From contig CAJQTY010000001.1 of assembly GCA_907163075.1 (NCBI GenBank), forward strand, positions 620,001 through 684,000: a stretch of 64,000 nucleotides of DNA, written 5' to 3'. Under the pieces are notes generated by a model that made no database searches, was not told where the DNA came from, and saw only the letters and a program-made list of their open reading frames with translations. The stretch is from an uncultured Rhodocyclaceae bacterium. GTDB lineage: Bacteria > Pseudomonadota > Gammaproteobacteria > Burkholderiales > Rhodocyclaceae. Shown here in pieces: positions 24,173 to 34,033 of the stretch; position 1 is the first letter of the stretch, and each line of letters starts with the position of its first letter. The position numbers and the translations under genes are program-made.

Positions 24173-25231
24173 ATGAAAAAACTTCTTGGCGTTATGGGTC
24201 TGCTTGCGGCGACGGTGTTTCCGCCCGCGGCCAATGCTTCGCTGCAGACGCTTTCCAATCTGTTCGTATTCGGCGACAGCCTGTCCGATGGCGGAAACAG
24301 CGCAATCGTCAGCCAGGCGGCAACCGGCGGCGCCTACACCTACCCGCCGGCGCCTTACTACAATGGCCGGTACTCGAACGGACCGGTTGCCGTCGAGTAT
24401 CTTTGGAACAGCTACAACCCGGGCAATACCAGCTTCAAGCCGTCGCTGGCGGGCGGTACCAACTACGCGATCGGCGGCGCGACGAGCGGCCTCGACAACT
24501 ACAATTCGGTCAGTTCAAGCACCGGGCCCCTGGCATCGGCCTACAATCAGCTGGGTACCAACTGGCAGCTCGGGAGCTTCGCCGCAGGCCGACCGGTTTT
24601 CGATCCGGCGACCTCGCTCTTTGTCGTGTGGCAGTTTCCAAATGACGTTTTCTATTCGGCGGCCACCGGCAAGACTCCCGGCACGGCATTCGGCGACCCG
24701 GGCGTTAACCTCTCCGGCGGTCTGGCCGGGGTCAGCGAGCTGATTGCCAACGGGATCGGCAACATCGTTCAGACCGTCGCCGCGCTTGCGGCCAGCGGCG
24801 CGCAACACTTCCTGGTTCCGAACATGCCGAACCTCGGAGCGACACCGGAGTTTGCGGGGAATCCCGATGTGACCGCTCTCAGTTTGGCCTTCAACGCCAA
24901 CCTGAAACTTGCCGTGAACGCCTTGGATAAGCAGCTCACATCGGCGGAAATCGTGCAGTTCGACACCGCGACGGCGTTCCAGGAGATTCTAGACGACCCG
25001 GCGGCGCACGGCATCACGAACACGAGCGAGAAGTGCGTCGACAACATCCTGAACGGACGCTGCAATCCCAACGACAACACATGGATGTTCTGGGATGGCG
25101 TCCACCCCACCACCTATGCGCACGGCATTCTCGGCGCCCGATTCGCCGCTGCCGTTCCCGAACCCGAAACGATCTTCCTGCTGGCTCTTGGTCTCCTGGG
25201 ACTGGTCCTGACTCGGCGAAAATGCGCCTAG
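24173..25231 (+). CDS. SGNH/GDSL hydrolase with PEP-CTERM sorting signal
   Basis: This 352-residue exported esterase or lipase-like protein starts with a Sec signal peptide (about 1-22, ending AANA). The SGNH family blocks are visible: block I FVFGDSLSDGGNS with the nucleophilic Ser, a Gly-containing block around YAIGGATSG, and block V DGVHPT with the catalytic Asp and His. The C-terminus is a PEP-CTERM tripartite signal: VPEPE, a hydrophobic helix (TIFLLALGLLGLVL) and TRRK. Exosortase should cleave there and hand the protein to the outer surface or exopolysaccharide. It is a single gene; exosortase-A accessory genes lie 9 kb downstream. The substrate is unknown. Confidence 0.92.
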   Translation: MKKLLGVMGLLAATVFPPAANASLQTLSNLFVFGDSLSDGGNSAIVSQAATGGAYTYPPAPYYNGRYSNGPVAVEYLWNSYNPGNTSFKPSLAGGTNYAIGGATSGLDNYNSVSSSTGPLASAYNQLGTNWQLGSFAAGRPVFDPATSLFVVWQFPNDVFYSAATGKTPGTAFGDPGVNLSGGLAGVSELIANGIGNIVQTVAALAASGAQHFLVPNMPNLGATPEFAGNPDVTALSLAFNANLKLAVNALDKQLTSAEIVQFDTATAFQEILDDPAAHGITNTSEKCVDNILNGRCNPNDNTWMFWDGVHPTTYAHGILGARFAAAVPEPETIFLLALGLLGLVLTRRKCA

Positions 25232-25720
25232 TGTAGTGTTGCCCGCTGTCTGGAACTTATACCAACGGCCGGCAGGGCGGAAAAGCGCAGCGCCTTCCGC
25301 CGTCCGAGCGCCATTCGGCGGATAACGCTACGCTCATCCGCCCTACGCAGCTTAAAACCGAACCGGCGTAGCTTTCAAATAAGCGCCATCAAAATCGCAT
25401 CACTACACTAACCGCCTGGCGGGCTTGATGGGTCGAAGCGAAAAAGTGGGCGACGAGCGCCGTTTTTCACGGATTTGAAGCGACCGGCTGCAAGGCAAGA
25501 GATAACGAATATATCGAAATGTTCTGCAACCGAATGCACAAGCCGGAACGACTTGGCTGCTTGTCGCCAGCTGTTTTTTCACAGAAATACCATGCAAATA
25601 AAATTGCCGCTCAACCCGTTGAACTCCTTGCTTGACGATCGACCTCGGTTCATGGAAAAGCGGCCGAATGAGGGTTTCCGTGCCACCCGTGAGTGCGTCC
25701 AGAATATCTGGCGCACCACC
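25232..25720. other. Non-coding gap with a dispersed palindromic repeat
   Basis: Apart from the palindrome at 25274-25348, no gene or RNA is recognised. It separates the 3' ends of the convergent PEP-CTERM hydrolase and hybrid kinase genes. Confidence 0.4.
25274..25348. repeat. Dispersed palindromic repeat (box-C-like), copy 1
   Basis: AGGGCGGA (25274-25281) and TCCGCCCT (25337-25344) form outer arms around GCGCCTTCCGCC and GGCGGATAACGCT. The plan resembles the elements at 44248 and 58524 (GGAAAAGC...GCGCCTTCCG, GGCGGATAAC) and recalls enterobacterial box C repeats. Confidence 0.55.
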
Positions 25721-28597
25721 TCATTCCTCTTGCGCCAGCCACTGCTTGGCTGCGGCGACGGCGTCCTCCTTCGCCTGCGCCAGTTCAGCCAGCAAGGCCG
25801 GCCAGGCCGAAGCCTCGCTGGCGCTTAGTGCCGTCTCCAGGCGCGCGGAGGTATCGGCGAGCACCTGCGCACCGATACCGCCCATGCTCGATTTCAGGGA
25901 ATGCGCGATCCGCGTCGCCGCAAGCTTGTCGCCAGCCTGCAACTTTGCCGCTATCGCACCGACCTCGCCGTCCCCCTGCTCTTGCTCGACGAACATGCGC
26001 AGCAACTTCCGATAGAGTGCGGTCTTGCCGCCACAGTACTTCAACCCGGACTCGAACTGGATCGCGCCCGCCATTTTCGCCATCGCCTGTCCAGAAACAG
26101 TTGCCGCCGTTGGTTCTGCTGCCATCCCGGCCGCCTTGGGCGACCACCGGGCCAGCACGGCGAACAATTCCTCGGGGTCGAATGGCTTGCTAACAAAGTC
26201 GTTCATGCCGATTTGCAGGCACCGTTCCCGATCCTTGACCATGGCATGGGCGGTCATGGCGATGATCGGCAGCTTCGCCCAGCGCGCTTCCGCGCGAATT
26301 AGCGCGGTGGCCTTATAGCCATCCACCTCGGGCATCTGGATATCCATCAGGACCGCATCGAAATCGGCAGCGCGCAGATGCTCCAGGGCTTCCCGGCCAT
26401 TGTTGGCGACCGTGACAGAAATACCGGCCACCGTACTCAGGAGATCGACCGCCACTTCCTGGTTGATTTCGTTGTCCTCGGCCAGCAACACTCGCATGCC
26501 ACGCGTCCGGGCCAGGCTGTCGCTTGCCGGGTTCGCCACGGCGGCGGCTTTCTTCGGCAAATGCGCGCTATTGGTCACTGCGAACAGGGCCGTCAGAGTG
26601 CTGCGCAACGCGGCGGAATTGACCGGCTTTTCCAGGACAGCATCGACCAGCCCGGGCTCTGCGGAAGCCAATGCTTCATCACCGCCGTACCCGGTCACCA
26701 CCACGATGCGGGGCTGAGTGGCTCCGGCCAGGCTGCGCAAGCGGCGGGCGGTCTCGATGCCGTCCATATCGGGCATCTTCCAGTCCACCATGACCAGGTC
26801 GAAGGGCCGGCTTGCGGCCTGCCAGGCCGCAAGCGCGGCCTGGCCTGACTCCGCCTGGCTGTAGGCCAGGCCGAGCGAAGCCAGCAAATCCGCCAGTATT
26901 TCGCAGGCATTGGAACTGTCGTCCACCACCAGCGCGTGCAGTTGACTGAACTCGACCTCCATCCCGGCCGACTCAACCGGTGCCTCCCCCTGGCCGAAGC
27001 GGACTGTAAAATGAAAATCGCTGCCCACGCCGCGCTGGCTGGTCACTCCGATCTCGCCGCCCATCATGCCGACCAACTGCTTGCTGATGGCCAGTCCCAG
27101 GCCAGTGCCGCCATATTCCCGCGAGTGGGAGCTGTCGGCCTGGGAGAAGGGCTGGAACAACCGCGCCGCCTGCTCCGGGGTCATGCCGATACCGGTATCG
27201 CGCACCGAGAACCCCAGCTCGACATCATCGCTACCCGAGCCAACAAGGCTCACCGACACCATCACTTCGCCATGGTGGGTGAACTTGACCGCGTTGCCGC
27301 ACAGGTTGACCAGTATTTGATGCAGGCGCAACTGGTCGCCGACCAGAACACTCGGCAGTCCGGGCTGGCGGCGGAGCAGAAACTCCAGCCCCCGCTCCTC
27401 GGCCTTGACGCCGACGATGGTGGCCACGCCGTCGAGCACATCGTCGAGCAGGAATTCCTTGTGCTCCATTTCCAGCTTGCCCGCCTCGATCTTGGAAAAG
27501 TCCAGGATGTCGTTGAGGATGCCGAGCAGCGACCCGGCGGCGCGCCGGACCTTGTGCAGATAATCGCGTTGCTTGGGCGTCAGGACGGTACGCATGGTCA
27601 GATCGGTCATGCCGATGATGGCGTTCATCGGCGTCCGTATCTCGTGGCTCATGTTGGCCAGGAACTCGCTTTTCACCTGGGCCAGGCGCTCGGCTTCCTT
27701 GCGCGCCAGGTCAAGCTCGGCGGTGCGTTCAATCACCCTTTCTTCCAGGAGGGCGCGCTCCTGGCGCAGGCTGGCCTCCAGTTGCTTCTGCTCGGTGATG
27801 TCGCGCACGGTGCCCTGCAAATAGGCCTGGCCGCCCATTTCCAGGCGTGTCAGCAGCACGGTGGACGGAAACTCTTCGCCATTGACACGACGATGTGTCC
27901 ACTCAAAGAAACAGGAGCCGTCGCGCATCGCGCGCTCGATCACGGCCTGGAAAGCCGCTCTGGAAAGCTGGCCATCCGGCTGATACGTGGGAAAAAATGA
28001 CCAGGGCGGGCTGAGCATAACGGCCGACATGTCATGGGCGCCAAACATCTCGACTGCCGCCTGGTTGGTGAGCATGAAATACCAACTCGGCGCGGCGATC
28101 ATGAACAGCGCATCGCGCGAACGTTCAAACAACAGGCGGTGGCGCTCCTCGCTCTCGCGCAACTCGCCCTCGGCACGTTTTTGTGTGGTGATATCACGCA
28201 CCGTGGCCTGTATGAAAACTTCGCCATCGATGTTGAGGCGCGTCAAAAGCACCGAAACCGGCAACAGTGTGTCGTCACCACGACGGGCCTGCCACTCGAA
28301 GTGGCATACGCCGTCGCGCAGCACGCGTTCGAGATGACCGAGCAGCGCATTGCGCGAGGGCTGGCCGTCGGGCTGACGCTCGGGGGAAATAGCGCATGGC
28401 GACAGATTCGCGAGCCTTGTGGCATCAGTCACACCGAACAAGGAAATGGCGGCGGCGTTGCCGAGCGCGAAGTTCCAGGCAGGAGGCGCTGCCAACAGCA
28501 TGGCTTCCCGCGAGTCATCGAAAAGACTCCGGTAGAGTACATCCGCAGAAACACGTAGATTGACTCTGCGGCGCCAATCACCGGTATTGACAGCCAT
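25721..28597 (-). CDS. Hybrid sensor histidine kinase (PAS-PAS-HisKA-HATPase-REC-REC-HPt)
   Basis: I chose the ATG at 28597 (958 residues); a TTG at 28630 would add 11. Two PAS domains (about 20-140 and 150-275) each end in a typical TVRDIT segment. A coiled coil ([20 protein letters not shown]) leads to HisKA with the phospho-accepting His in [15 protein letters not shown] (about 315). HATPase_c follows with NAVKFT, DTGIGM and [17 protein letters not shown]1 ([21 protein letters not shown]) and REC2 ([23 protein letters not shown]) precede an HPt domain ([14 protein letters not shown]). No membrane helix is seen, so it senses cytoplasmic signals. It is divergent from the kinase-like ATPase gene. 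Confidence 0.93.
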   Translation of the reverse strand: MAVNTGDWRRRVNLRVSADVLYRSLFDDSREAMLLAAPPAWNFALGNAAAISLFGVTDATRLANLSPCAISPERQPDGQPSRNALLGHLERVLRDGVCHFEWQARRGDDTLLPVSVLLTRLNIDGEVFIQATVRDITTQKRAEGELRESEERHRLLFERSRDALFMIAAPSWYFMLTNQAAVEMFGAHDMSAVMLSPPWSFFPTYQPDGQLSRAAFQAVIERAMRDGSCFFEWTHRRVNGEEFPSTVLLTRLEMGGQAYLQGTVRDITEQKQLEASLRQERALLEERVIERTAELDLARKEAERLAQVKSEFLANMSHEIRTPMNAIIGMTDLTMRTVLTPKQRDYLHKVRRAAGSLLGILNDILDFSKIEAGKLEMEHKEFLLDDVLDGVATIVGVKAEERGLEFLLRRQPGLPSVLVGDQLRLHQILVNLCGNAVKFTHHGEVMVSVSLVGSGSDDVELGFSVRDTGIGMTPEQAARLFQPFSQADSSHSREYGGTGLGLAISKQLVGMMGGEIGVTSQRGVGSDFHFTVRFGQGEAPVESAGMEVEFSQLHALVVDDSSNACEILADLLASLGLAYSQAESGQAALAAWQAASRPFDLVMVDWKMPDMDGIETARRLRSLAGATQPRIVVVTGYGGDEALASAEPGLVDAVLEKPVNSAALRSTLTALFAVTNSAHLPKKAAAVANPASDSLARTRGMRVLLAEDNEINQEVAVDLLSTVAGISVTVANNGREALEHLRAADFDAVLMDIQMPEVDGYKATALIRAEARWAKLPIIAMTAHAMVKDRERCLQIGMNDFVSKPFDPEELFAVLARWSPKAAGMAAEPTAATVSGQAMAKMAGAIQFESGLKYCGGKTALYRKLLRMFVEQEQGDGEVGAIAAKLQAGDKLAATRIAHSLKSSMGGIGAQVLADTSARLETALSASEASAWPALLAELAQAKEDAVAAAKQWLAQEE

Positions 28598-28848
28598 GAT
28601 TCGGTTCAGCTCGAAAACGGAGAACGACAAGGATAGGAGCGGGTTAAAACCGCATTAAGACAGCCCTCGCCGGATATCTCCAGAGTAACGTACAGCGTAG
28701 CGATCGCTAACAATCTTACTTGACTATTGCGGGACTCCGCCAGTCGCTATTCCAAAACACCGTGAGTTGGTATTTAATTAATCAATCGGACAAATATCCG
28801 TTTGGGTGCCCCGACACGCAACCCCTTCCGCTCGCCAAGGTGACCAAA

Positions 28849-31800
28849 ATGAACATGACGCATGCCAGCACCCCGGATGTGGACGCCCCCCGCCCCCCCG
28901 CAACCGGGCACGGCCATGGCGTGGAAGCATTGATAAAAAAGCGGGCGGACTGGGGGCACGGCGGCGAACAGCGGCGCTGGCGGCTGCGGGCCCATTATCT
29001 GGTCGGTTCCGGCCTGGATGTCACCGGCGTGGCCAGGCCCGTTGCACTCACCGCCGAGCCGGACGCATTGAGCCTCAGCCTGGCCTGGCTGCCAGGCCGC
29101 GACCTGGCCGCCACGGCTGCCACCTTCGACGTCAACCAGGTTCTTCAGATCGCTGCGCAGCTGGCCCGCATCCTTGCCGACCTGGCTGGGCGGGGTGTGG
29201 TGCACGGCCAGATCCGGCCAGAGAAAATCCTCCGCGATCCCGAGACCGGGTCCGTTTCTCTGCTTGATTTCGGCCTGGCTCGCTTTGAACGGGCCATCGC
29301 CAACGACCCGGAAGGCCGGCTCAAACAGCACAGCGACGACCTCGCCGACCTCGGACGGCTGATGCTCTGGATGCTCATCCCGAACCAGGACTTCGATGCC
29401 ATCGGGCGCGACACCACCCCTCCCGCGCAGCCCGTCGGGGTGAAGGAGGTCATTCGCCGCCTGACGCATGCCGGACAGCCTGGCGGCTATTGCCACGCCG
29501 ACGCGGCCCGGGCCGATCTCGAGCGACTGCTGGACAATCCAGAAGCCCTTCCCGGTACGGCACTGGGCGTGCCGCCCGACCTCTCCCTGCCGGTCGCCCA
29601 CCTCGGCCGCGAGCGCGAAATCGCCATCCTGCTCGAAACCTACGACGAAATGCTCGCCGCCTCCGCCGGTCGCGATGCCGACACAGCTACCGCCGCGGGC
29701 GCCAAAGCGGTTTTCGTGGACGGACTGGCCGGCATCGGCAAGACCGCAGTCATCAGTGACGCCTGCCGCCTACTGACCCGTCGCGGCGCCCGCGTGGCAC
29801 TTGGCAAGTTCAACCAGTTCGGCGACAGCAGGCCCCTGTGGGCATTGACCCAGGCGCTCGACAACCTGATGGCCGACATCGGCGCCGACACCGGGGCGCG
29901 TCGTGCCGTGCAGGTCGAGAGGATTCGCAACGCCCTGCTCGACCTCGCCCAGGTGGTGGTCGATGCCGTGCCCGGCCTGGCCCCCCTGATCGGCCCCCAA
30001 CCCGCCCCACCGGCACTGAGCGGCTGGGCCAACAGGATGCGCTTCGAGGTTCTGATGCGGCGCTTTGTCGCCGCCCTGACCAGCCCCGAAGAGCCGCTGG
30101 TGCTGGTGCTCGACGACGTACACTGGGCCGACCAGGAGTCACTCGCCATGCTGCGTAGCTTGTTGCGCGACCCCGCCCTGGCCAATCTCCTGATCCTGGT
30201 GTCCTACCGTACCGAAGCTGTCCCCCCCGGGCACCCGCTGGTCGCCACCATGGAGGCCATCCGCGCCGACACCGGCGAATTGCGCCGAATCACCGTAAAA
30301 CCCTGGACGACCGGGGAGATTGCCCGCCTTCTCGATCATGTCACGCTGCGTGACAGCGATAACCTGGAGGCGTTTGCCCAAGTCCTGTTCGACGCCTCGC
30401 AGGGCAACCCGCTCGGCGTGCTGCACGGCCTGCGCGAGGCCTACGACAGCGGCGCACTCGCTTATCGGGAAGGCAACGGCGGCTGGACTATCGATCTGGC
30501 GCGTACCCGTGCTGCCTTGCGTGACACCCGCACCGTCGACCTGGTTCGCCGGCAACTGGCCAGCCTGCCTCCGTTGAGTCAGCACGCCCTGTCCACCGGT
30601 GCCTTTCTCGGCGCCTCGTTCAGCCTCGACATGCTGGCAACCGCCATGGGGCTGGCCAACCCGCTGGCCCTGGCCGCACTGTGGCCGACAATGGCCAGCG
30701 GCTTGCTCAATGTCGAACCGGAAACCGGTGAGAATATCGCCCTTCCCCGGCTCCGCCTGACCCACGACATCGTGCAGCAAGCCGCGCACGAACTGGTGGA
30801 CGCCGCCGCCGGAGCCGAACGCCATGCCGCGATTGCCCGCGCGCTGTTCTCCGCCTACAACATGGGCGATGAACTGGGAGAGCACCTGTTTGACGTCATC
30901 CTGCACTTCAACCGGGCCGGGGTCGAAGCCATCGGCGCCGACGAGCGCAACAGCGTGATTTCGCTCAACCTGGCGGCCGGACGCACGGCGCGCGCCAACG
31001 GCGCCGCCAGCGCTGCCCTGCAACATTTCAGCCACGCCCATGCCCTTCTTACCCCGGAGGATTGGGCGAACGATACAGACAAGGCCTTCGACATCACCTG
31101 GCAACTCGCCGAGGCCGCTTACCTGGCCACCGATTTCGAGCGCCTCGACACCTTGATCGAAGAATTGGCGACGCACGCCCAGACTCCGCTTGCCACCGCG
31201 CATACCCAGGAGCTGCGCATCCAGGGCATGCTGGCGCGCAACGAGTTGGCCGAAGCCCTGGCCCTGGGCGAACAGACGCTTAACCTTCTGGGAGTCCAGC
31301 TGGAGCCGCTGGCGCCGCCGAACCTGTGGCCGCCGGTGCCGACCCGGGAGGAACTGGCATCCGGCGCCGCCAGCGACGAACGCGTCGATACCGCGCTGCG
31401 TGTGCTGGTCTGGCTGACGCCCTGCGCCTACATCACGTCCTTCGAAATGTACGTGCGGGTCATCCTGACCATGATGGCCCTCGCCCGCGCCTACCCCAAC
31501 TCGCCGCTCACCGCCATCTCCTTCACCAATTACGGCCTCACCCTGTGTGGCGTGGGGCGCAATCCGGAAGGATTCGCCGCCGGCGAGCTGGCCCTGGAAC
31601 TCAGCCAGCAGGTGCCCGACGAGGCACTGCGCTGCAAGGTCTGGACCCTGACCTTCGGCTTCATCAGGCACTGGATCCGTCCCGCCCAGGAGTCCCTCAA
31701 GCCGATGCTCGATACCCTGCAGGACTGCCTGCTGTGCGGCGACCAGGAATATGCCGGATATGCCGGTTTCCTTTACTGCGACAAGGCATGGAACCAGCAG

Positions 31801-32559
31801 GACCTGGCCGAACTGGAGCGTATCCACGCCCGTCACACCGTACTCATCGGCCAGTTCGGCCACGAGTTCTCCTGGCGCCATTGCCAGGTCTGGCTGCAGT
31901 TCGTGCGCGCCCTGCGCGGCCGTTCAGACCAGCCGCTCACCCTGCAGGGCGACGCCTTCGACGAAGTCACCGATATCGCGCGCATGGTCGAAACCAAGAA
32001 CCACTTCTCACTGTTCACCGCCCACGCCCTGCGCGCCTGGCTGGCCTGGCACCGGGGCGATCCGGCTGCCTCGCTGGCTTGCTGCCGCGATGCCAGCACC
32101 TACGCCATGACCTCGGGTGCCACCATGCTCTCGGTCGAACACAGACTGCTCACCAGCCTGTGCGAACTGCGTGGCTACGCACAATCCCCGGAACAAGCTC
32201 AGGTGATGGCACAGGCCGACGCCACCCTGGCCCAACTGACCCAATGGGCGGATTGGTCACCCGCCAATTTCGCCCACAAGCAGGCCTGGCTCAAAGCCGA
32301 GAAACTGCGCGCCCTGGGGTCGATCGATGAGGCTCTTGCTCAATTCGAGGAGGCCGGCAAGCTTGCCGAGGCCAGCAGCCTCATTCACGACCGCGCCCTC
32401 ATTGCCCAGGCGACCGGCGATTTTCTGGCCGGGCAGGGACGTGATGCCGAGGCAGCCATGCGCTACAGCAATGCTCAGAATGCCTATCGGGAATGGGGGG
32501 CAAGTGCCGTGGTCGAGGCCAACGACCAGCGCCTCGGCACGGTGAGCTTATCTGCTTGA
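28849..32559 (+). CDS. Kinase-like/AAA ATPase/TPR-like giant signalling protein
   Basis: The chosen ATG at 28849 has AAGGTG upstream and gives 1236 residues; in-frame starts back to 28720 exist. Residues ~10-240 resemble a Ser/Thr kinase domain, but the catalytic HRD is HGQ (VVHGQIRPEKIL); LLDFGLARFE keeps the DFG motif. Activity is doubtful. A STAND/AAA-type NTPase follows: Walker A GLAGIGKTAV (~292) and Walker B VLVLDDVHWAD (~418). The remaining ~650 residues are helical, with TPR-like pairs. The order matches cyanobacterial-type multi-sensor multi-kinases whose histidine kinase part here sits on the separate divergent gene. Its output is unknown. Confidence 0.82.
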   Translation: MNMTHASTPDVDAPRPPATGHGHGVEALIKKRADWGHGGEQRRWRLRAHYLVGSGLDVTGVARPVALTAEPDALSLSLAWLPGRDLAATAATFDVNQVLQIAAQLARILADLAGRGVVHGQIRPEKILRDPETGSVSLLDFGLARFERAIANDPEGRLKQHSDDLADLGRLMLWMLIPNQDFDAIGRDTTPPAQPVGVKEVIRRLTHAGQPGGYCHADAARADLERLLDNPEALPGTALGVPPDLSLPVAHLGREREIAILLETYDEMLAASAGRDADTATAAGAKAVFVDGLAGIGKTAVISDACRLLTRRGARVALGKFNQFGDSRPLWALTQALDNLMADIGADTGARRAVQVERIRNALLDLAQVVVDAVPGLAPLIGPQPAPPALSGWANRMRFEVLMRRFVAALTSPEEPLVLVLDDVHWADQESLAMLRSLLRDPALANLLILVSYRTEAVPPGHPLVATMEAIRADTGELRRITVKPWTTGEIARLLDHVTLRDSDNLEAFAQVLFDASQGNPLGVLHGLREAYDSGALAYREGNGGWTIDLARTRAALRDTRTVDLVRRQLASLPPLSQHALSTGAFLGASFSLDMLATAMGLANPLALAALWPTMASGLLNVEPETGENIALPRLRLTHDIVQQAAHELVDAAAGAERHAAIARALFSAYNMGDELGEHLFDVILHFNRAGVEAIGADERNSVISLNLAAGRTARANGAASAALQHFSHAHALLTPEDWANDTDKAFDITWQLAEAAYLATDFERLDTLIEELATHAQTPLATAHTQELRIQGMLARNELAEALALGEQTLNLLGVQLEPLAPPNLWPPVPTREELASGAASDERVDTALRVLVWLTPCAYITSFEMYVRVILTMMALARAYPNSPLTAISFTNYGLTLCGVGRNPEGFAAGELALELSQQVPDEALRCKVWTLTFGFIRHWIRPAQESLKPMLDTLQDCLLCGDQEYAGYAGFLYCDKAWNQQDLAELERIHARHTVLIGQFGHEFSWRHCQVWLQFVRALRGRSDQPLTLQGDAFDEVTDIARMVETKNHFSLFTAHALRAWLAWHRGDPAASLACCRDASTYAMTSGATMLSVEHRLLTSLCELRGYAQSPEQAQVMAQADATLAQLTQWADWSPANFAHKQAWLKAEKLRALGSIDEALAQFEEAGKLAEASSLIHDRALIAQATGDFLAGQGRDAEAAMRYSNAQNAYREWGASAVVEANDQRLGTVSLSA

Positions 32560-32567
32560 TAATTGCA

Positions 32568-32596
32568 GTCTGATGCCGCCTTTGGCGGCGTCAGAC
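32568..32596. terminator. Strong stem-loop between convergent genes
   Basis: GTCTGATGCCGCC (32568-32580) pairs with GGCGGCGTCAGAC (32584-32596) through a 3-base loop, with one T-G pair. It fills the gap between the stops of the ATPase gene and the FadL-type gene. There is no T-run on either side, so it may slow or protect transcripts rather than terminate classically. Confidence 0.65.
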
Positions 32597-33790
32597 TCAG
32601 AAACGCATGCCGTAGGAAATCGACAACCAGTGCTGCCCCATGTAGAGGTCGGTGGCGCCGTTGGGCATCGGCCCGTCGCCCTTGATCTCGTCCTTGAAGG
32701 AGCGCGCGTAGGCCAGCGACACCTCGCTGCTCCCCTTCGATAATTCCCAACTTGCCCCGAGCGTTGCATGAACATGGTTGGCCGCCGGGGCGAGGATACC
32801 CAGGTAGGTATCACGCGAATTCGGAATCTGGCTGCCGTCACCATAACCCGCGCGTAGCGTCCATGCCTCGTTCAAGCGATGGCTGATGCCGATCCGCCAG
32901 ACGGTCTGATTCTGCCAGCCGAAACCCGGGCCGTTGGCCGAACCGGGCGCGCCGGTGGCACTGCCGACACCGGGATTGCCGAGCGATGAGACATCGTTCC
33001 ATTCGATGCGCATGAGGTCGCCGGCAATCGTCGTGGCGCCAAAAACATAGGAAAACCCGGCGCCATAGTGGGCCGGAATGTCCATTGTGCCGCCATCGGC
33101 GAGCAGGTTTTTGAATTGGTCCAGCTTGCCCATGCGGACCTTGCTGGCATAGGTCGCGGCGAGCGACAAACCGGGTGCGACCTCACCGATCCAGCCGAGG
33201 CTGAGGCCGGCGCCAGTGGAACTGTCATGGCCATCCGGCAAACCCAGGCTGGCCGTGCCATGAAGGGCAAGACGCTGGTAGGCGAGAACCAGTCCGACCC
33301 CAAGGCTGTGCCCGGGAGCGACGCGATGGGCGAGGGAAATGGTTCCGATCATTTGCTTGAGTTCGGATTCCGGGCTCTGCATGCCGCCCACGTTCTGGTT
33401 GCCGTAGGCACTGCCGACGCCACTGCCACCAATGGAAAGGCCGAGTGAAGTATCGGCCCCTAGCACGTAGTTGAAACCGAGCTGCGGAATGATGTACAGG
33501 CTCTTCTCGGAAGAGCCGTCGTGAACCGTACCGGCGAAACGAGCGCCTTCGTCCGTTTTCAGGAAGACCAGCCCGAGATCGGCGCGTGCCCCGACGAGCA
33601 ACATGCCGGCCGGATTGTTGGCGCCGGCCATGGAATCCTGTGCCAGCGCGATGCCGACACCACCCATGCCTTCAGCCTTGACGCCGTTGCCGTGAGGAAA
33701 GGAGCCCTGGGTGGCGAACGTCAGGCCGGCCACGAGCAAGCCGCCAAAAGCAAACATGAGTCGTTGCAACAAGCGATTGATGCTGTGCAT
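32597..33790 (-). CDS. Outer-membrane transporter, OmpP1/FadL/TodX family
   Basis: The 397-residue beta-barrel precursor has an N-terminal signal peptide (about 1-27). The FadL-type start of the mature protein follows (GVKAEGMGGVGIALAQDSMA, NNPAGM), where the N-terminal hatch and NPA motif sit. Many amphipathic strands follow, and the chain ends in Phe (SISYGMRF), the usual outer-membrane insertion signal. The family imports long-chain fatty acids or hydrophobic compounds. It is single-gene, convergent with the ATPase gene, and upstream of exopolysaccharide-type genes. The substrate cannot be told. Confidence 0.88.
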   Translation of the reverse strand: MHSINRLLQRLMFAFGGLLVAGLTFATQGSFPHGNGVKAEGMGGVGIALAQDSMAGANNPAGMLLVGARADLGLVFLKTDEGARFAGTVHDGSSEKSLYIIPQLGFNYVLGADTSLGLSIGGSGVGSAYGNQNVGGMQSPESELKQMIGTISLAHRVAPGHSLGVGLVLAYQRLALHGTASLGLPDGHDSSTGAGLSLGWIGEVAPGLSLAATYASKVRMGKLDQFKNLLADGGTMDIPAHYGAGFSYVFGATTIAGDLMRIEWNDVSSLGNPGVGSATGAPGSANGPGFGWQNQTVWRIGISHRLNEAWTLRAGYGDGSQIPNSRDTYLGILAPAANHVHATLGASWELSKGSSEVSLAYARSFKDEIKGDGPMPNGATDLYMGQHWLSISYGMRF

Positions 33791-33939
33791 ATCTTTCCCC
33801 CCGGAGGATCACTCGGTTAAATTGCACCCAGACAAACTTTATACAACAAAGTCGCCACATTTCCGATGAAATTCTAACCAAACTGGAATTTGTTACAACG
33901 CTGATTTATTCCCCAGGGGGATTTCCTGCGGGGCATACT

Positions 33940-34033
33940 TCACAGAACATCCCGTGCGCGGTACGCCGCCGCTTCTTTTATGATTTCAAGCTCCCGCTTG
34001 AGCCGGAGATTCTCGGCGCGCATCCGCTCCGAT
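33940..34033 (-). pseudogene. IS3-family OrfA C-terminal fragment
   Basis: One minus-strand frame reads ERMRAENLRLKRELEIIKEA, AAYRARDVL then stop, the leucine-zipper C-terminus of an IS3-type OrfA. Nothing else of the element remains. The fragment overlaps the 3' end of the O-antigen-ligase-like gene in a different frame. Confidence 0.6.
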
